Assembly: GCA_934635225.1 (NCBI GenBank) | Contig: CAKTYZ010000027.1 | Location: 1 to 28,625 of the forward strand | Direction: 5' to 3' | Length of the DNA stretch: 28,625 bases | Source: an uncultured Kiritimatiellota bacterium | Lineage (GTDB): Bacteria; Verrucomicrobiota; Kiritimatiellia; RFP12; UBA1067 | Shown: positions 8,583-16,298 of the stretch, one piece after another | How positions within the stretch are numbered: position 1 is the stretch's first letter | How the letters are laid out: every line of letters begins with the position of its first letter | Position numbers and translations under genes: made by a program | Notes under the pieces: generated by a model | What the model was told of the DNA's origin: nothing | The model's input: only the letters and a program-made list of their open reading frames with translations | Database searches by the model: none

Positions 8583-10034
8583 TCACTTCTGCACCTTGCC
8601 CTTGCGGATGACACCCCCCACGACGACCGCCGTGACGACTGCGGCGGCGGCAAGCGCGGCGGGCATCGAAAGGCCGCCGGGGACAATCCCCCAGACTTGC
8701 CCTTTCGTCGGCCATGCCCAAAAGATGAACGTCGTGATGACCATGCACATGAAAACGCCCGGAAGCAACGTGACAAGCGACTTCAGTCCACGCCCCTGAC
8801 GAAGAAGCCAAACCGTCGCGGCAAAGAGCATCGAGGTCGAGAGAAGCTGGTTCATCCACGCAAAATAGTTCCAAAGATGGCCAAAGCTCTTCGCATCCCG
8901 ATTCGACCACGCGAGCAGTCCGACAACGACCATCACGAGCGGCAGACACGTGAAGACGCGCTTCAAAAGGTCCACCTGGTCAATTCTCAGCTCTTCGGCC
9001 AGCGAAAGGCGCGCGGAGCGAAGCGCGGTGTCGCCAGACGTAATGGCAAGGACGACAATCGCCGCGACCGTGACGCCGCCCATCCACGGCCCGAGAAAGT
9101 GCTTGGCGATGTTGCCGAGGACGAGCGGCCCCGCAAGTGAAAGGTTTTCGGGCTTCAGGTTGTAGATCGCGAGAGCCGCAGCCGCCCAGATCATGGCGAT
9201 GACGCCCTCGGCGATCATCATGCCGTAGAACGTCGCGCGAGCCTCGCGCTCCGACTGGCACGTGCGCGCGACAATCGGGCTCTGCGTCGCATGGAATCCC
9301 GAGATGATGCCGCACGCGATCGTCACGAACAAGCACGGAAAGAGCGGATTCTTCGCCTGATAGGAAGCGAATCCCGCACAATCGTCCAGAATTTCGGGAT
9401 GCACGAATCCGGCGATGACGAGCGCGACGGAAATCGCAAGCGACCCCAGAATGAGAAGCGCACCGAAAACCGGATAGAACCGCCCGATAATCGCATCAAT
9501 CGGAAAGAGCGTCGCGGCGACATAGTACGCGAAGATCAGGACGACCGACCACCAGAAAACGGAGACTTCGGGAAACCACTGCCGGTCGATGAGCATCGCG
9601 GGCGTGTTGATGAAGACCGTCACGCAAAGGAGAAGCGCTATCATCATGATCCAGCCGAAGACCGTCGCATACTTCGCCCCAAGATGCTCACGGATCATGC
9701 GCGGCATGTTCGCCCCGTTCGACCGCATCGAGATCATCCCGGCGAAGAAGTCATGTACCGCGCCCATGAAAACGCATCCGACGGGAATGATGAGGAGCGC
9801 GACCTTGCCGAACTTGATGCCAAGAATGACGCCGATCACGGGTCCGACGCCCGCGATGTTCAGGAGCTGAATCAGCATGTTCTTCCATTTCGGAAGCGGC
9901 ACGTAGTCCACGCCGTCCGGATGGGCGATGCAAGGCGTCTTGCGGTCATCCGGCGGAATCAATCGCTCAACGACCTTCCCATAGGTGAAATAACCGAGAA
10001 TCAAGAACACGATACCGCCCAAAAACCAACTCAT
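8583..10034 (-). CDS. cstA: CstA-family carbon-starvation transporter (short form)
   Basis: A 483-residue inner-membrane protein with about a dozen hydrophobic helices. Diagnostic CstA segments are DYVPLPKWKNMLIQLLNIAG (near residue 45), GVGPVIGVILG, the MRSNGANMPRMIREHLG loop and SGFHATQSPIVARTCQSE. Characterised CstA-family members import peptides or pyruvate during carbon limitation; the substrate here is not readable. It is about 200 residues shorter than the E. coli paralogues and ends soon after the last helices, a length I associate with Bacteroidota and PVC members. The ATG at 10034 has AGGAGG 11 nt upstream; a small GGCT-GTC-AGCC dyad between them could shorten that spacing. First gene of cstA-rlmN-dinG. 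Confidence 0.92.
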   Translation of the reverse strand: MSWFLGGIVFLILGYFTYGKVVERLIPPDDRKTPCIAHPDGVDYVPLPKWKNMLIQLLNIAGVGPVIGVILGIKFGKVALLIIPVGCVFMGAVHDFFAGMISMRSNGANMPRMIREHLGAKYATVFGWIMMIALLLCVTVFINTPAMLIDRQWFPEVSVFWWSVVLIFAYYVAATLFPIDAIIGRFYPVFGALLILGSLAISVALVIAGFVHPEILDDCAGFASYQAKNPLFPCLFVTIACGIISGFHATQSPIVARTCQSEREARATFYGMMIAEGVIAMIWAAAALAIYNLKPENLSLAGPLVLGNIAKHFLGPWMGGVTVAAIVVLAITSGDTALRSARLSLAEELRIDQVDLLKRVFTCLPLVMVVVGLLAWSNRDAKSFGHLWNYFAWMNQLLSTSMLFAATVWLLRQGRGLKSLVTLLPGVFMCMVITTFIFWAWPTKGQVWGIVPGGLSMPAALAAAAVVTAVVVGGVIRKGKVQK

Positions 10035-10114
10035 GGCTGACAGCCCTCCTTTGCATTTTTCAAGTCTTACGCTTCGGCAATGACATCCGACAAAGTCCCT
10101 GCCGTTTCGCGCAT

Positions 10115-10123
10115 ATTATACCA
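10115..10123 (-). promoter_or_regulatory. extended -10 promoter of cstA
   Basis: On the minus strand TGGTATAAT (TATAAT at 10120-10115) lies about 80 nt before cstA and predicts a leader of roughly 75 nt. No convincing -35 is present. The longer string TATGGTATAAT occurs again at 10395-10385, over the start of the transposase gene. The remaining non-coding bases between here and the transposase belong mostly to the left end of the IS30-like element. Confidence 0.6.
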
Positions 10124-10157
10124 TAAAGTGCCACACAGGCATCTGGCGGCGTTCTCT

Positions 10158-10186
10158 GCGAAAAGTGTAATATGTCGTGAGACACC
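10158..10186 (+). repeat. left terminal inverted repeat of the IS30-like element
   Basis: GCGAAA at 10158-10163, TGTAA at 10166-10170 and GTGAGACACC at 10177-10186 correspond, in the same order, to the reverse complement of 11680-11655. The inner ten bases are identical between ends; the outer part aligns only with short gaps. Confidence 0.55.
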
Positions 10187-10273
10187 CAGGACAGGCCGTT
10201 CCGAGGGGTGGAGAGAGAAAGCGAAGAAGGAGAAGGACCGGTTGAGGAAGCGACAGGAAAGGAAGAGCGGGAA

Positions 10274-10291
10274 CCACCCCCATGGGGGTGG
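10274..10291. repeat. 18-bp perfect palindrome upstream of the transposase
   Basis: CCACCCCCATGGGGGTGG reads the same on both strands with no spacer. It follows a strongly purine-rich stretch of about 70 nt (10200-10273) and lies 87 bp before the transposase start. It could be a dimeric-protein operator, a cruciform, or an RNA hairpin that blocks translation driven by outside promoters. Function is inference. Confidence 0.8.
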
Positions 10292-10377
10292 CGCGCCGAC
10301 CGGGCACGGCAAAGGCGTCGACAGTCGTGGTAGAATACGCGGTGCCAAATCCAAACGCCTGCCACGAAAAGGACGCC

Positions 10378-11436
10378 ATGCGACATTATACCATACACAA
10401 GGCACCCGGCGTGCCGCTTCAGCACCACCACCGCGAAATCCTCCAGAAAGACTGGAACGACCGCATCGAACACGGCAGAATGCCGACGCTCCGGGGGTTC
10501 GCCCGCGACCACGGCCTGCCCGTGCAGACCTGGAAGCGCGAATACGAGCGCGGCGCGCTCGGCGCGACCGTGCCGGACACGAGGCGCCCGGGGCGGAAGG
10601 CATACGCCCTCTACGACGCCGGGAAAGCCCAGGACAGGGTCAACGAGGGGCATGCCGACAAAGGCGCGCCGATGAAGGTGACGAACAGGCTCGACGCGGC
10701 GTTCGCCAGACTCGTCAAGGGAATGAAGCTGTCGCCTTACGACGCGGTCTGCCGCATGAAGAAAGACGGGAGACTTGAAGGCTCGGCGATTCCATGCGTC
10801 CGGACGTGGTACAACCACATCAAGGCCGGCGACATCTCGGTGCGTTACGGCGAGACCCCGTGCCATCCAGGCAAGAATCGGAGGAAAGGCCCGAAACCGC
10901 ATCCCGCGAAGACCGTCCTCGGACGGCTCCAGCTGGACGACAGACCGTCCGGAGCCAAAGAGAGGTCCGAACTCGGACATCTCGAGATGGACACCATCGT
11001 GTCCTCGGCGAACGGCTCCGGCGGACTGCTCGTCCTTCTCGACCGCTGCTCGCGAAAGTACTACATCGAGAAGATCGTCGCGATAAGCCAGGGGGCGGTC
11101 GTCAGGGCGCTCAGACGCCTGAGGAAACGCCGCGGATGGCGGCAGGTGAAGTCGGTCACGACCGACAACGGCTGCGAGTTCCTAGACCCGGACGCGCTGA
11201 AGGACGCCATCGGCGGCGACATCTACTACACCCGCGCCTACGCCTCGTGGGAGAAGGGTTCCGTCGAGAACTGCAACAGGCTCGTGCGCAGGTGGTATCC
11301 TAAAGGCACCGACTTCTCGCGCTGCTCCCGAGGTGACATCCGCAAGCTCGAGGAGATCATCAACGGCATCCACCGCCTCGCGCTCGGCGGGAAGACCGCG
11401 GCACAATTCGAAGCCGAACTCGCCATGGCGGCATGA
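10378..11436 (+). CDS. IS30-family DDE transposase
   Basis: A 352-residue transposase. The catalytic triad is Asp205 (HLEMDTIV), Asp263 (TTDNGCEF) and Glu297 (WEKGSVENCN), a DD(33)E spacing typical of IS30, and the family signature with YPKGTDF follows. The basic N-terminal part (about 15-70) would hold the DNA-binding helices. There is no frameshift or internal stop, so it may be active. The ATG at 10378 has AAAAGGA 5 nt upstream; a longer frame from 10282 begins inside the palindrome and has no ribosome-binding site. Its sense is opposite to every host gene here. An antisense -10 element overlaps its first codons. Confidence 0.93.
   Translation: MRHYTIHKAPGVPLQHHHREILQKDWNDRIEHGRMPTLRGFARDHGLPVQTWKREYERGALGATVPDTRRPGRKAYALYDAGKAQDRVNEGHADKGAPMKVTNRLDAAFARLVKGMKLSPYDAVCRMKKDGRLEGSAIPCVRTWYNHIKAGDISVRYGETPCHPGKNRRKGPKPHPAKTVLGRLQLDDRPSGAKERSELGHLEMDTIVSSANGSGGLLVLLDRCSRKYYIEKIVAISQGAVVRALRRLRKRRGWRQVKSVTTDNGCEFLDPDALKDAIGGDIYYTRAYASWEKGSVENCNRLVRRWYPKGTDFSRCSRGDIRKLEEIINGIHRLALGGKTAAQFEAELAMAA
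10385..10393 (-). promoter_or_regulatory. candidate antisense extended -10 promoter over the transposase start
   Basis: Minus-strand TGGTATAAT at 10393-10385, within an 11-base string (TATGGTATAAT) identical to that of the cstA promoter. Transcription would start near the transposase ATG and run leftwards through its ribosome-binding site, the palindrome and the left repeat toward cstA. It could yield an antisense RNA or an outward promoter. No -35 is evident. Confidence 0.35.
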
Positions 11437-11452
11437 GAAAGGAAGCAATGAA

Positions 11453-11605
11453 ATGAACGACAGGAACAATCGGCCTTCGACTCGCGCGGCGGGGTGCCCA
11501 ACCGGCCGCAGGGCTTTCCGGAATTGCCCTGCGGTATCGGGTTGGGTCGCCCGCGCGAAAGAAACCACTCGCGCCATCGTCGGAACCACAAAAGGAAAAC
11601 TCTAA
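11453..11605 (+). CDS. small ORF downstream of the transposase, doubtful
   Basis: A 50-codon frame beginning MNDRNNRPSTRAAG starts 17 nt after the transposase stop, with AAAGGA about 9 nt upstream of the ATG at 11453. Its TAA overlaps by one base another ATG (11605) that also has AAAGGA upstream and whose frame runs across the right end of the element. The whole middle of the ORF is the 77-nt stem-loop at 11482-11558, so the arginine-rich peptide may simply be a reading of a structured element. No family is recognised. Confidence 0.25.
   Translation: MNDRNNRPSTRAAGCPTGRRAFRNCPAVSGWVARAKETTRAIVGTTKGKL
11482..11558. other. 77-nt three-arm stem-loop in the 3' part of the IS30-like element
   Basis: Three perfectly paired arm sets nest: TCGCGCGG (11482-11489) with CCGCGCGA (11551-11558); CCCAACC (11497-11503) with GGTTGGG (11540-11546); CCGCAGGGC (11506-11514) with GCCCTGCGG (11526-11534). 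The 11-nt apical loop itself contains the palindrome TTCCGGAA. Short internal loops separate the arms. No T-tract follows, so it is not a typical intrinsic terminator. It could be an insulator, a transposase-binding site or a structured RNA. Confidence 0.75.
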
Positions 11606-11654
11606 TGAGAATGTTCGGACTGCTGCCGAGAACCCTAGGAGAAATCTTCAGCAA

Positions 11655-11680
11655 GGTGTCTCACCACGCTTGCATTTCGC
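11655..11680 (-). repeat. right terminal inverted repeat of the IS30-like element
   Basis: The reverse complement of this segment begins GCGAAATGCAA and ends GTGAGACACC, matching the left repeat at 10158-10186 with small gaps. From here to the DUF3857 stop (11724) only about 43 bp remain, with a small CGGACT-CTC-AGTCCG dyad at 11717-11731 across the stop codon. Confidence 0.55.
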
Positions 11681-11723
11681 GACGGGAAGTACGCAGACCC
11701 CTGCCCTCGCACGCCACGGACTC

Positions 11724-14700
11724 TCAGTCCGAAGACGCGCGACGGACGATGATCGTGCGATTGGCACGGGAAGCGGCGATTCGGTTCTGGTCCTTGACCA
11801 GTTCGATGAGATCAGGCCGATACCAGGCGTATTTGCGCGGCGCGACTTCACGGCGGATCCGAACCTCCAACGCACCGTCCACAACCTCGGACGTGACAGT
11901 GCAGATCAGATTCGGAATCTCAAACGCAAATGGCTCAGGCAGATGCTCTGCCTTGGTATAGCCTTCCGGGAAACGCACCACGACCTCCTCAAACGCCGCA
12001 TCCGCCTGATTGACGGCAAACGGTGTCTGCCGTGCGCAACCCGTAAACGACGGAACCGTCGAGACGAGTGCCGGTAGCCTCAAGGTCATCGACTCACCAT
12101 CAACCGTCGCGAAATCAGGGATGAAGCAGGAGAACCTCTGTACCGCCGGATAGCCCTTGACATCCGTCTCCAGCTCGCTTGTCGCGCTCGCCGCCTGCGA
12201 AACGGTCCCGAGAAGCGTCTGATAAAGACGACTGCGATCTTCCGGCAGAATCTCCGAATACTTCTTGCGGAAGCCCCCGACGCCACAACCCCAGACGGAC
12301 GAGGCGACGGTCAGGTCTACCGCGCCGTTCTCGCGCACCAGATAGGTCGATTTCTCGCCCGTTCGGTCTTGAAAGTCATCCGACGGCACGGTGACGATGC
12401 CGAACTCGCGCGCGACAGGGTCAAAGAAATCACAACCGGCAGACGCAGACGGTCCAAGGGGCGCGTATTCGCTCTCCGTGCCAATGAAGTAGGTCGTCGT
12501 CTCGCCACCGAACCAGAGGAATCCACCCGTGCGCTCACGGACACGGCAGAGCGCGAACGAGAAGGCGCGCACATTCCGATCCATGTACTTGGCACGGTTG
12601 CGAAGGTCGTCAGGATCACCCGCATTGTTCGCGGCAAGCACGACGTCCGCCTCGTAGCCTGCGCCTTTCAGAAGCGCGCAAAGCGTGCGAATATAGTCCA
12701 GCCGCGTCGCATACCGCTCCCGAAGGACCGTCTCGGGGTCCGTCAGCTGACGATTCAGCGGCACTTCGTAGAGGCTGGGACCCGAGATCCGAATGTGTCG
12801 CGCCATCCAGTCGCGAATCACGCGCAAATCGGCGGCGGGCGGCAGAAGCGGCGAACGAAACGGCTTGATCCTCAGATCGACAGCAGAAAAGCGATTGGAC
12901 GAGACGACCAGCCGATCACGCCAGAGCGAGGCGATCGGCTGGTTCGGCTCATTCGGGATGCGGCGCGGATTCCGCACCTCGCGAGACCAGTCGTTGACGC
13001 GGACAAAGCGACGGTCAATTGGTTCGTGTGAGTCGAAGAGAAACGAACCGTAATACGCCACCGGAGCGTTCGTGACCGTCCGAACGGTCGTAAAGGCGAT
13101 CGTGCTGCCGATCTCCACGGACGGCAAATTGACCACAAGGATTTTCGACGCCGGATATCGTGGCGCGGAAGCCGCCCACTCGCAATCCATCACGTTCTTC
13201 TCGCGTGCGGAGACCGAATAGACGCGTCCATCCCGGTTGCTGACCGTCGCCGTGACGAGATCAAGCGTCTCGACACAGGGGTTGAAGGGGAACTTGAGTT
13301 CCGAAGATCCTTTCTTGCCTTTGTAGGTCAGAATCTCCTTGACCGTGCGATTCGTGACCGTCCAGGCCATGTCCGACGCAACGTCCACCTCGGTCGAGCA
13401 GTCTATCCACCGAACATCCGCCTCTGCCAGCGGATCCACCGAAAAGACGGGCTGGCGGCGTTCGGCAACCTCGACGCGCTGGATATCCCCGCGCAAACGC
13501 CGATAATCTTCAGACGAGAACTCAACCGCCGCGACCGCAAGGCGACGCGCCGCCCGCAACACGCCGTTCGACACCGTGAACACACGCGCATACGAGTAGC
13601 CGCCCTCGATCTGCTCAGCACGCGGCAGCTCCCGTACGCTGCCCACGACCCCCGCAAGGTCAATCTCCACCCGCTCGTCCACACAAGCCGTCGAATCCAG
13701 CACCAGCGGGAACTTTCGCCGTTCGAGGGAAGTGTTGCCGTCCAGGAGGAAGTTCGCCATCCCCAGCGTCTTCGTGACGAACGGCACGGCAAGATGATCG
13801 CCTGTCTCGCCGCGCAAGAGCATCTCGGGCAGGCGGGCTGACAGCTTCACGCGAATCGGCGTCTCGGTGTCCCGCATATCCGTCGGTTCAATCTCGCACC
13901 GTAGAAGTTCAGCTCCCGCTGCGAGACGCCGAACGACGCGCTCGAAGAACTTGACGCGCTCCTCGCCCGTCCGTCGCACAAAGGCCGGACGGTACACGGT
14001 GTCATTCACCCCGCCGAACAGGATCTCGCTCTCCAAGACAAGCGAGCCGTCCTTCACAAGCGTCCCCCTCGTCGTTGCCGTCAGTTTGTTGTGGTCTGGC
14101 GAAGGCGTGGGCGACAACCGCAAATTCTCCCCTTCGGGACGGCAGACGAGATAGCTCTTGTCGCTTTCGTAGGCAGGAAAGAGATCCTTGGCGTTCTCGT
14201 TCGTCGGATCCATGAGAACATACTGTCCGGGCGCATCTTCTACGGCGACGATCGCATGGTTAAAGAACGGCTGAGGGACCTCGGGGTCGAGCTTCGCGCC
14301 AACGTTAATCAGCACGGGAAACGCCTTGAAGCCCGCAAGGCGCAGCATCGCGACCAAAAGTCCCGCCTTGTCGCGGCAGACGCCGTAACGGTTGTCAAAG
14401 GTGATGTCCACGTCATGCGGCGCGTATCCCGGCGACGTGTCCTCCATCGTCAGCCCCATATAGCGAATCTCCTGCGAGACAAACTTGAAGATCGCGCGAA
14501 GCGAGCGAAGTTCAGCCGCTTTCGCCACCATCGCGGCATTTGTCTTGGCCAGATGCGGCGCACAGAGGTTCCAATACCAGCGTGAGATCTCCGGCCAGTC
14601 CGCCGCCGTCGAGACGCGCAAATGCTGGACCTGCGTGTAGAGCGGCGGCATATCCGGCTCCGGAAAGGCCTGTGCCGAGTTCGTGGACGTAAAGACATGC

Positions 14701-15344
14701 AAGATCCCGCCATCGGGCAACGGCGTCTCGGACGACACGACATTCCCAAGCGGATGTCGAATGGCCTTACGCTTCAGCGGAAGTTCCTTCGGCGCACGTA
14801 TCTCGACACGCGAACGGAGAATCGGCAGGGACCACTCGAAGATCGAAAGATCCGACCACTGCCCTTCGCAACGCGGCTTCAGGGCGCGCCGCGTCGTCTT
14901 CACGTGCAGCGTCTCACCCACGGAGAGACCGGGAATCGTGCAGACGATCTTGCGGTCCAGCGGATCGTAAATGTTCGCGGACATCGAACCGTTGTCCGTC
15001 GATTCGCTCGTCGTCGCCGAGACGTCGACCGCACGTTCGATTCCGTTCGTGTCAACAATGCCGACAAAGTCGATAGATGCCGCGCCATAACGCTTCGAGT
15101 ACCGAAGCTCCGTTGAGCTTCCCTCGCGGCGGCCTTTCTCCGTCAGGACTTTCGTCCAGCTCTCGCTCTCCTCGACATACGTTCCGTCGGGATGGTAGGT
15201 GACGCGCGTGACGTCATCCACCAGCACCGCATCGGCATCTGGGAACCGCGCAGCCGTCACCTCGTCATCTGCACGCGCACATGAAACGGCAAGAGCCGTG
15301 AGAACAAGCGAAAAGAATGGAGCGGATTTCAAATTAAGGGACAT
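11724..15344 (-). CDS. secreted protein with two DUF3857-transglutaminase-like modules
   Basis: A 1206-residue exported protein (signal peptide about 1-26, ending SCARA). Module one is a DUF3857-like beta domain (about 40-230) followed by a transglutaminase-like domain with a full triad: Cys323 in YGVCRDKAG, His363 in FNHAIVAV, Asp379 in LMDPTNEN. Module two repeats the order: a DUF3857-like part (about 630-800) and a transglutaminase-like part (about 840-960) where the aligned positions are Arg881, Phe930 and Gly946, so it should be inactive. A C-terminal beta-rich tail (about 1000-1180) resembles the segment after module one. The family is thought to process or crosslink envelope proteins or peptides; substrate unknown. 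The ATG at 15344 has AGAGAGG 7 nt upstream and follows the ABC ATPase stop by 13 nt, so the two are co-transcribed. Confidence 0.85.
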   Translation of the reverse strand: MSLNLKSAPFFSLVLTALAVSCARADDEVTAARFPDADAVLVDDVTRVTYHPDGTYVEESESWTKVLTEKGRREGSSTELRYSKRYGAASIDFVGIVDTNGIERAVDVSATTSESTDNGSMSANIYDPLDRKIVCTIPGLSVGETLHVKTTRRALKPRCEGQWSDLSIFEWSLPILRSRVEIRAPKELPLKRKAIRHPLGNVVSSETPLPDGGILHVFTSTNSAQAFPEPDMPPLYTQVQHLRVSTAADWPEISRWYWNLCAPHLAKTNAAMVAKAAELRSLRAIFKFVSQEIRYMGLTMEDTSPGYAPHDVDITFDNRYGVCRDKAGLLVAMLRLAGFKAFPVLINVGAKLDPEVPQPFFNHAIVAVEDAPGQYVLMDPTNENAKDLFPAYESDKSYLVCRPEGENLRLSPTPSPDHNKLTATTRGTLVKDGSLVLESEILFGGVNDTVYRPAFVRRTGEERVKFFERVVRRLAAGAELLRCEIEPTDMRDTETPIRVKLSARLPEMLLRGETGDHLAVPFVTKTLGMANFLLDGNTSLERRKFPLVLDSTACVDERVEIDLAGVVGSVRELPRAEQIEGGYSYARVFTVSNGVLRAARRLAVAAVEFSSEDYRRLRGDIQRVEVAERRQPVFSVDPLAEADVRWIDCSTEVDVASDMAWTVTNRTVKEILTYKGKKGSSELKFPFNPCVETLDLVTATVSNRDGRVYSVSAREKNVMDCEWAASAPRYPASKILVVNLPSVEIGSTIAFTTVRTVTNAPVAYYGSFLFDSHEPIDRRFVRVNDWSREVRNPRRIPNEPNQPIASLWRDRLVVSSNRFSAVDLRIKPFRSPLLPPAADLRVIRDWMARHIRISGPSLYEVPLNRQLTDPETVLRERYATRLDYIRTLCALLKGAGYEADVVLAANNAGDPDDLRNRAKYMDRNVRAFSFALCRVRERTGGFLWFGGETTTYFIGTESEYAPLGPSASAGCDFFDPVAREFGIVTVPSDDFQDRTGEKSTYLVRENGAVDLTVASSVWGCGVGGFRKKYSEILPEDRSRLYQTLLGTVSQAASATSELETDVKGYPAVQRFSCFIPDFATVDGESMTLRLPALVSTVPSFTGCARQTPFAVNQADAAFEEVVVRFPEGYTKAEHLPEPFAFEIPNLICTVTSEVVDGALEVRIRREVAPRKYAWYRPDLIELVKDQNRIAASRANRTIIVRRASSD

Positions 15345-15357
15345 AACGAGACCTCTC

Positions 15358-16245
15358 TCACGAAGCGGGACAAACGGGGCAAATGAAGTCATCCAAGGCA
15401 CACGCCGAACGCGCCTCGGGACAACGCGGATGGAATGCACAGCCGGACGGCCAATCCCATGGAGGCGGAACTGTTCCCGGAATGTCCGCCAAAGGCGCAT
15501 CCTTCGGCGCATCCAACCGCGGCACGGCGGCAAGAAGACCCTTCGTATACGGATGTCGCGGATGTTGAATCACCTCTGCGACAGGACCACGCTCCACAAT
15601 CTGCCCCGCATACATCACATTCACGAATGTCGAATAGCGCGCGACAAGGCCAAGATTGTGCGTGATGAGCAGAACCGACATCTTTCGCTCGTCCGCCACG
15701 CGGGCGATGAGGTCAAGGACATCGCGCTGGGTCGTCACGTCAAGGGCCGTGGTCGGTTCGTCCGCAATCAGCAGGTCCGGTTCCTGCGCAAGGGCCATCG
15801 CGATCATCACGCGCTGTTGCTGGCCGCCCGAGAGTTCGCACGGATACTTGCTCGCCGCTTCAGACGGCAAATCGACAGACGCGAGAAGCGCACCCAAACG
15901 CGCCGAAAGCGCCGCGCCGCGCAAAGGCGGACGAATTCCCTCCGCAATCTGCCGACCGACCCGCAAAACAGGGTTGAGCGACTGCATCGGATTCTGAAAA
16001 ACATAGGAAAGGCAGGGCGATCCGACAATTCGCCCCGTGATTTCCGCACGGTCTACAAGTCTCCCGAGAGCAAGCGCCGTCAGCGACTTGCCACAGCCCG
16101 ACTCGCCGACAAGGGCGATGCGGGCGTTTTCCGGAATCTCGAACGAGACACCACGCACAGGAACGGAAAGCCGCCCCTCCAGCCGAAAGGCAATGCGCAG
16201 ATTCTCGACCGCAAGCAGAGGACTCTTTGGACTGCAACCATTCAT
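15358..16245 (-). CDS. oligopeptide/dipeptide-type ABC transporter ATP-binding protein
   Basis: A 295-residue ATPase of the OppD/DppD type. Walker A GESGCGKS (47-54), Q-loop Gln84 in YVFQNPMQSLNP, signature LSGGQ (138-142), Walker B LLIADEP (Glu163) and switch His196 are all present. The C-terminal oligo_HPY region (about 229-283) has HPYTKGLL, the IPG motif and GCAFHPRCPEARSAC; Cys269, 275, 282 plus 289 or 292 resemble the cysteine set that binds a 4Fe-4S cluster in some DppD proteins. It is somewhat shorter than usual (about 320). No permease or binding protein lies in the window, so partners must be elsewhere. The ATG at 16245 has no clear ribosome-binding site. It is followed after 13 nt by the DUF3857 gene. 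Confidence 0.88.
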   Translation of the reverse strand: MNGCSPKSPLLAVENLRIAFRLEGRLSVPVRGVSFEIPENARIALVGESGCGKSLTALALGRLVDRAEITGRIVGSPCLSYVFQNPMQSLNPVLRVGRQIAEGIRPPLRGAALSARLGALLASVDLPSEAASKYPCELSGGQQQRVMIAMALAQEPDLLIADEPTTALDVTTQRDVLDLIARVADERKMSVLLITHNLGLVARYSTFVNVMYAGQIVERGPVAEVIQHPRHPYTKGLLAAVPRLDAPKDAPLADIPGTVPPPWDWPSGCAFHPRCPEARSACALDDFICPVCPAS

Positions 16246-16298
16246 CAGAAAGGTCCGATTACCCGAAACGATGGCTTATTCTTGCGTTTTGCGTCATT

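Larger units (their letters stand above)
10158..11680 (+). mobile_element. IS30-family insertion sequence (ends approximate)
   Basis: An intact IS30-type transposase on the plus strand is flanked by imperfect terminal inverted repeats: left 10158-10186, right 11655-11680. Reading inward both show GCGAAA, then TGTAA or TGCAA, then an identical GTGAGACACC, with small gaps between blocks. At about 1.5 kb it is longer than classical IS30 (about 1.2 kb) because of roughly 190 bp before and 220 bp after the transposase. It lies between the 3' end of the DUF3857 gene and the cstA promoter, and is the only confident plus-strand unit in the window. No target duplication could be fixed, so the exact tips remain uncertain. 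Confidence 0.75.

Noticed and set aside
8566..8949. Upstream extension of rlmN to 8949
   Set aside because: It overlaps cstA by more than 350 bp, lacks family similarity and a ribosome-binding site; the GTG at 8565 has both a good site and normal length.
10318..10336. Plus-strand TCGACA and TAGAAT as the transposase promoter
   Set aside because: The two boxes are only 7 nt apart, far from the usual 17, and no other -35 fits TAGAAT.
11717..11731. CGGACT-CTC-AGTCCG hairpin across the DUF3857 stop codon as a terminator
   Set aside because: Only a 6-bp stem with no T-tract on the minus strand.
11605..11961. Second small plus-strand frame after the transposase, starting at a TAATG overlap
   Set aside because: It has a ribosome-binding site but crosses the right end of the element and runs antisense into the DUF3857 gene, so most of it cannot be an element gene.
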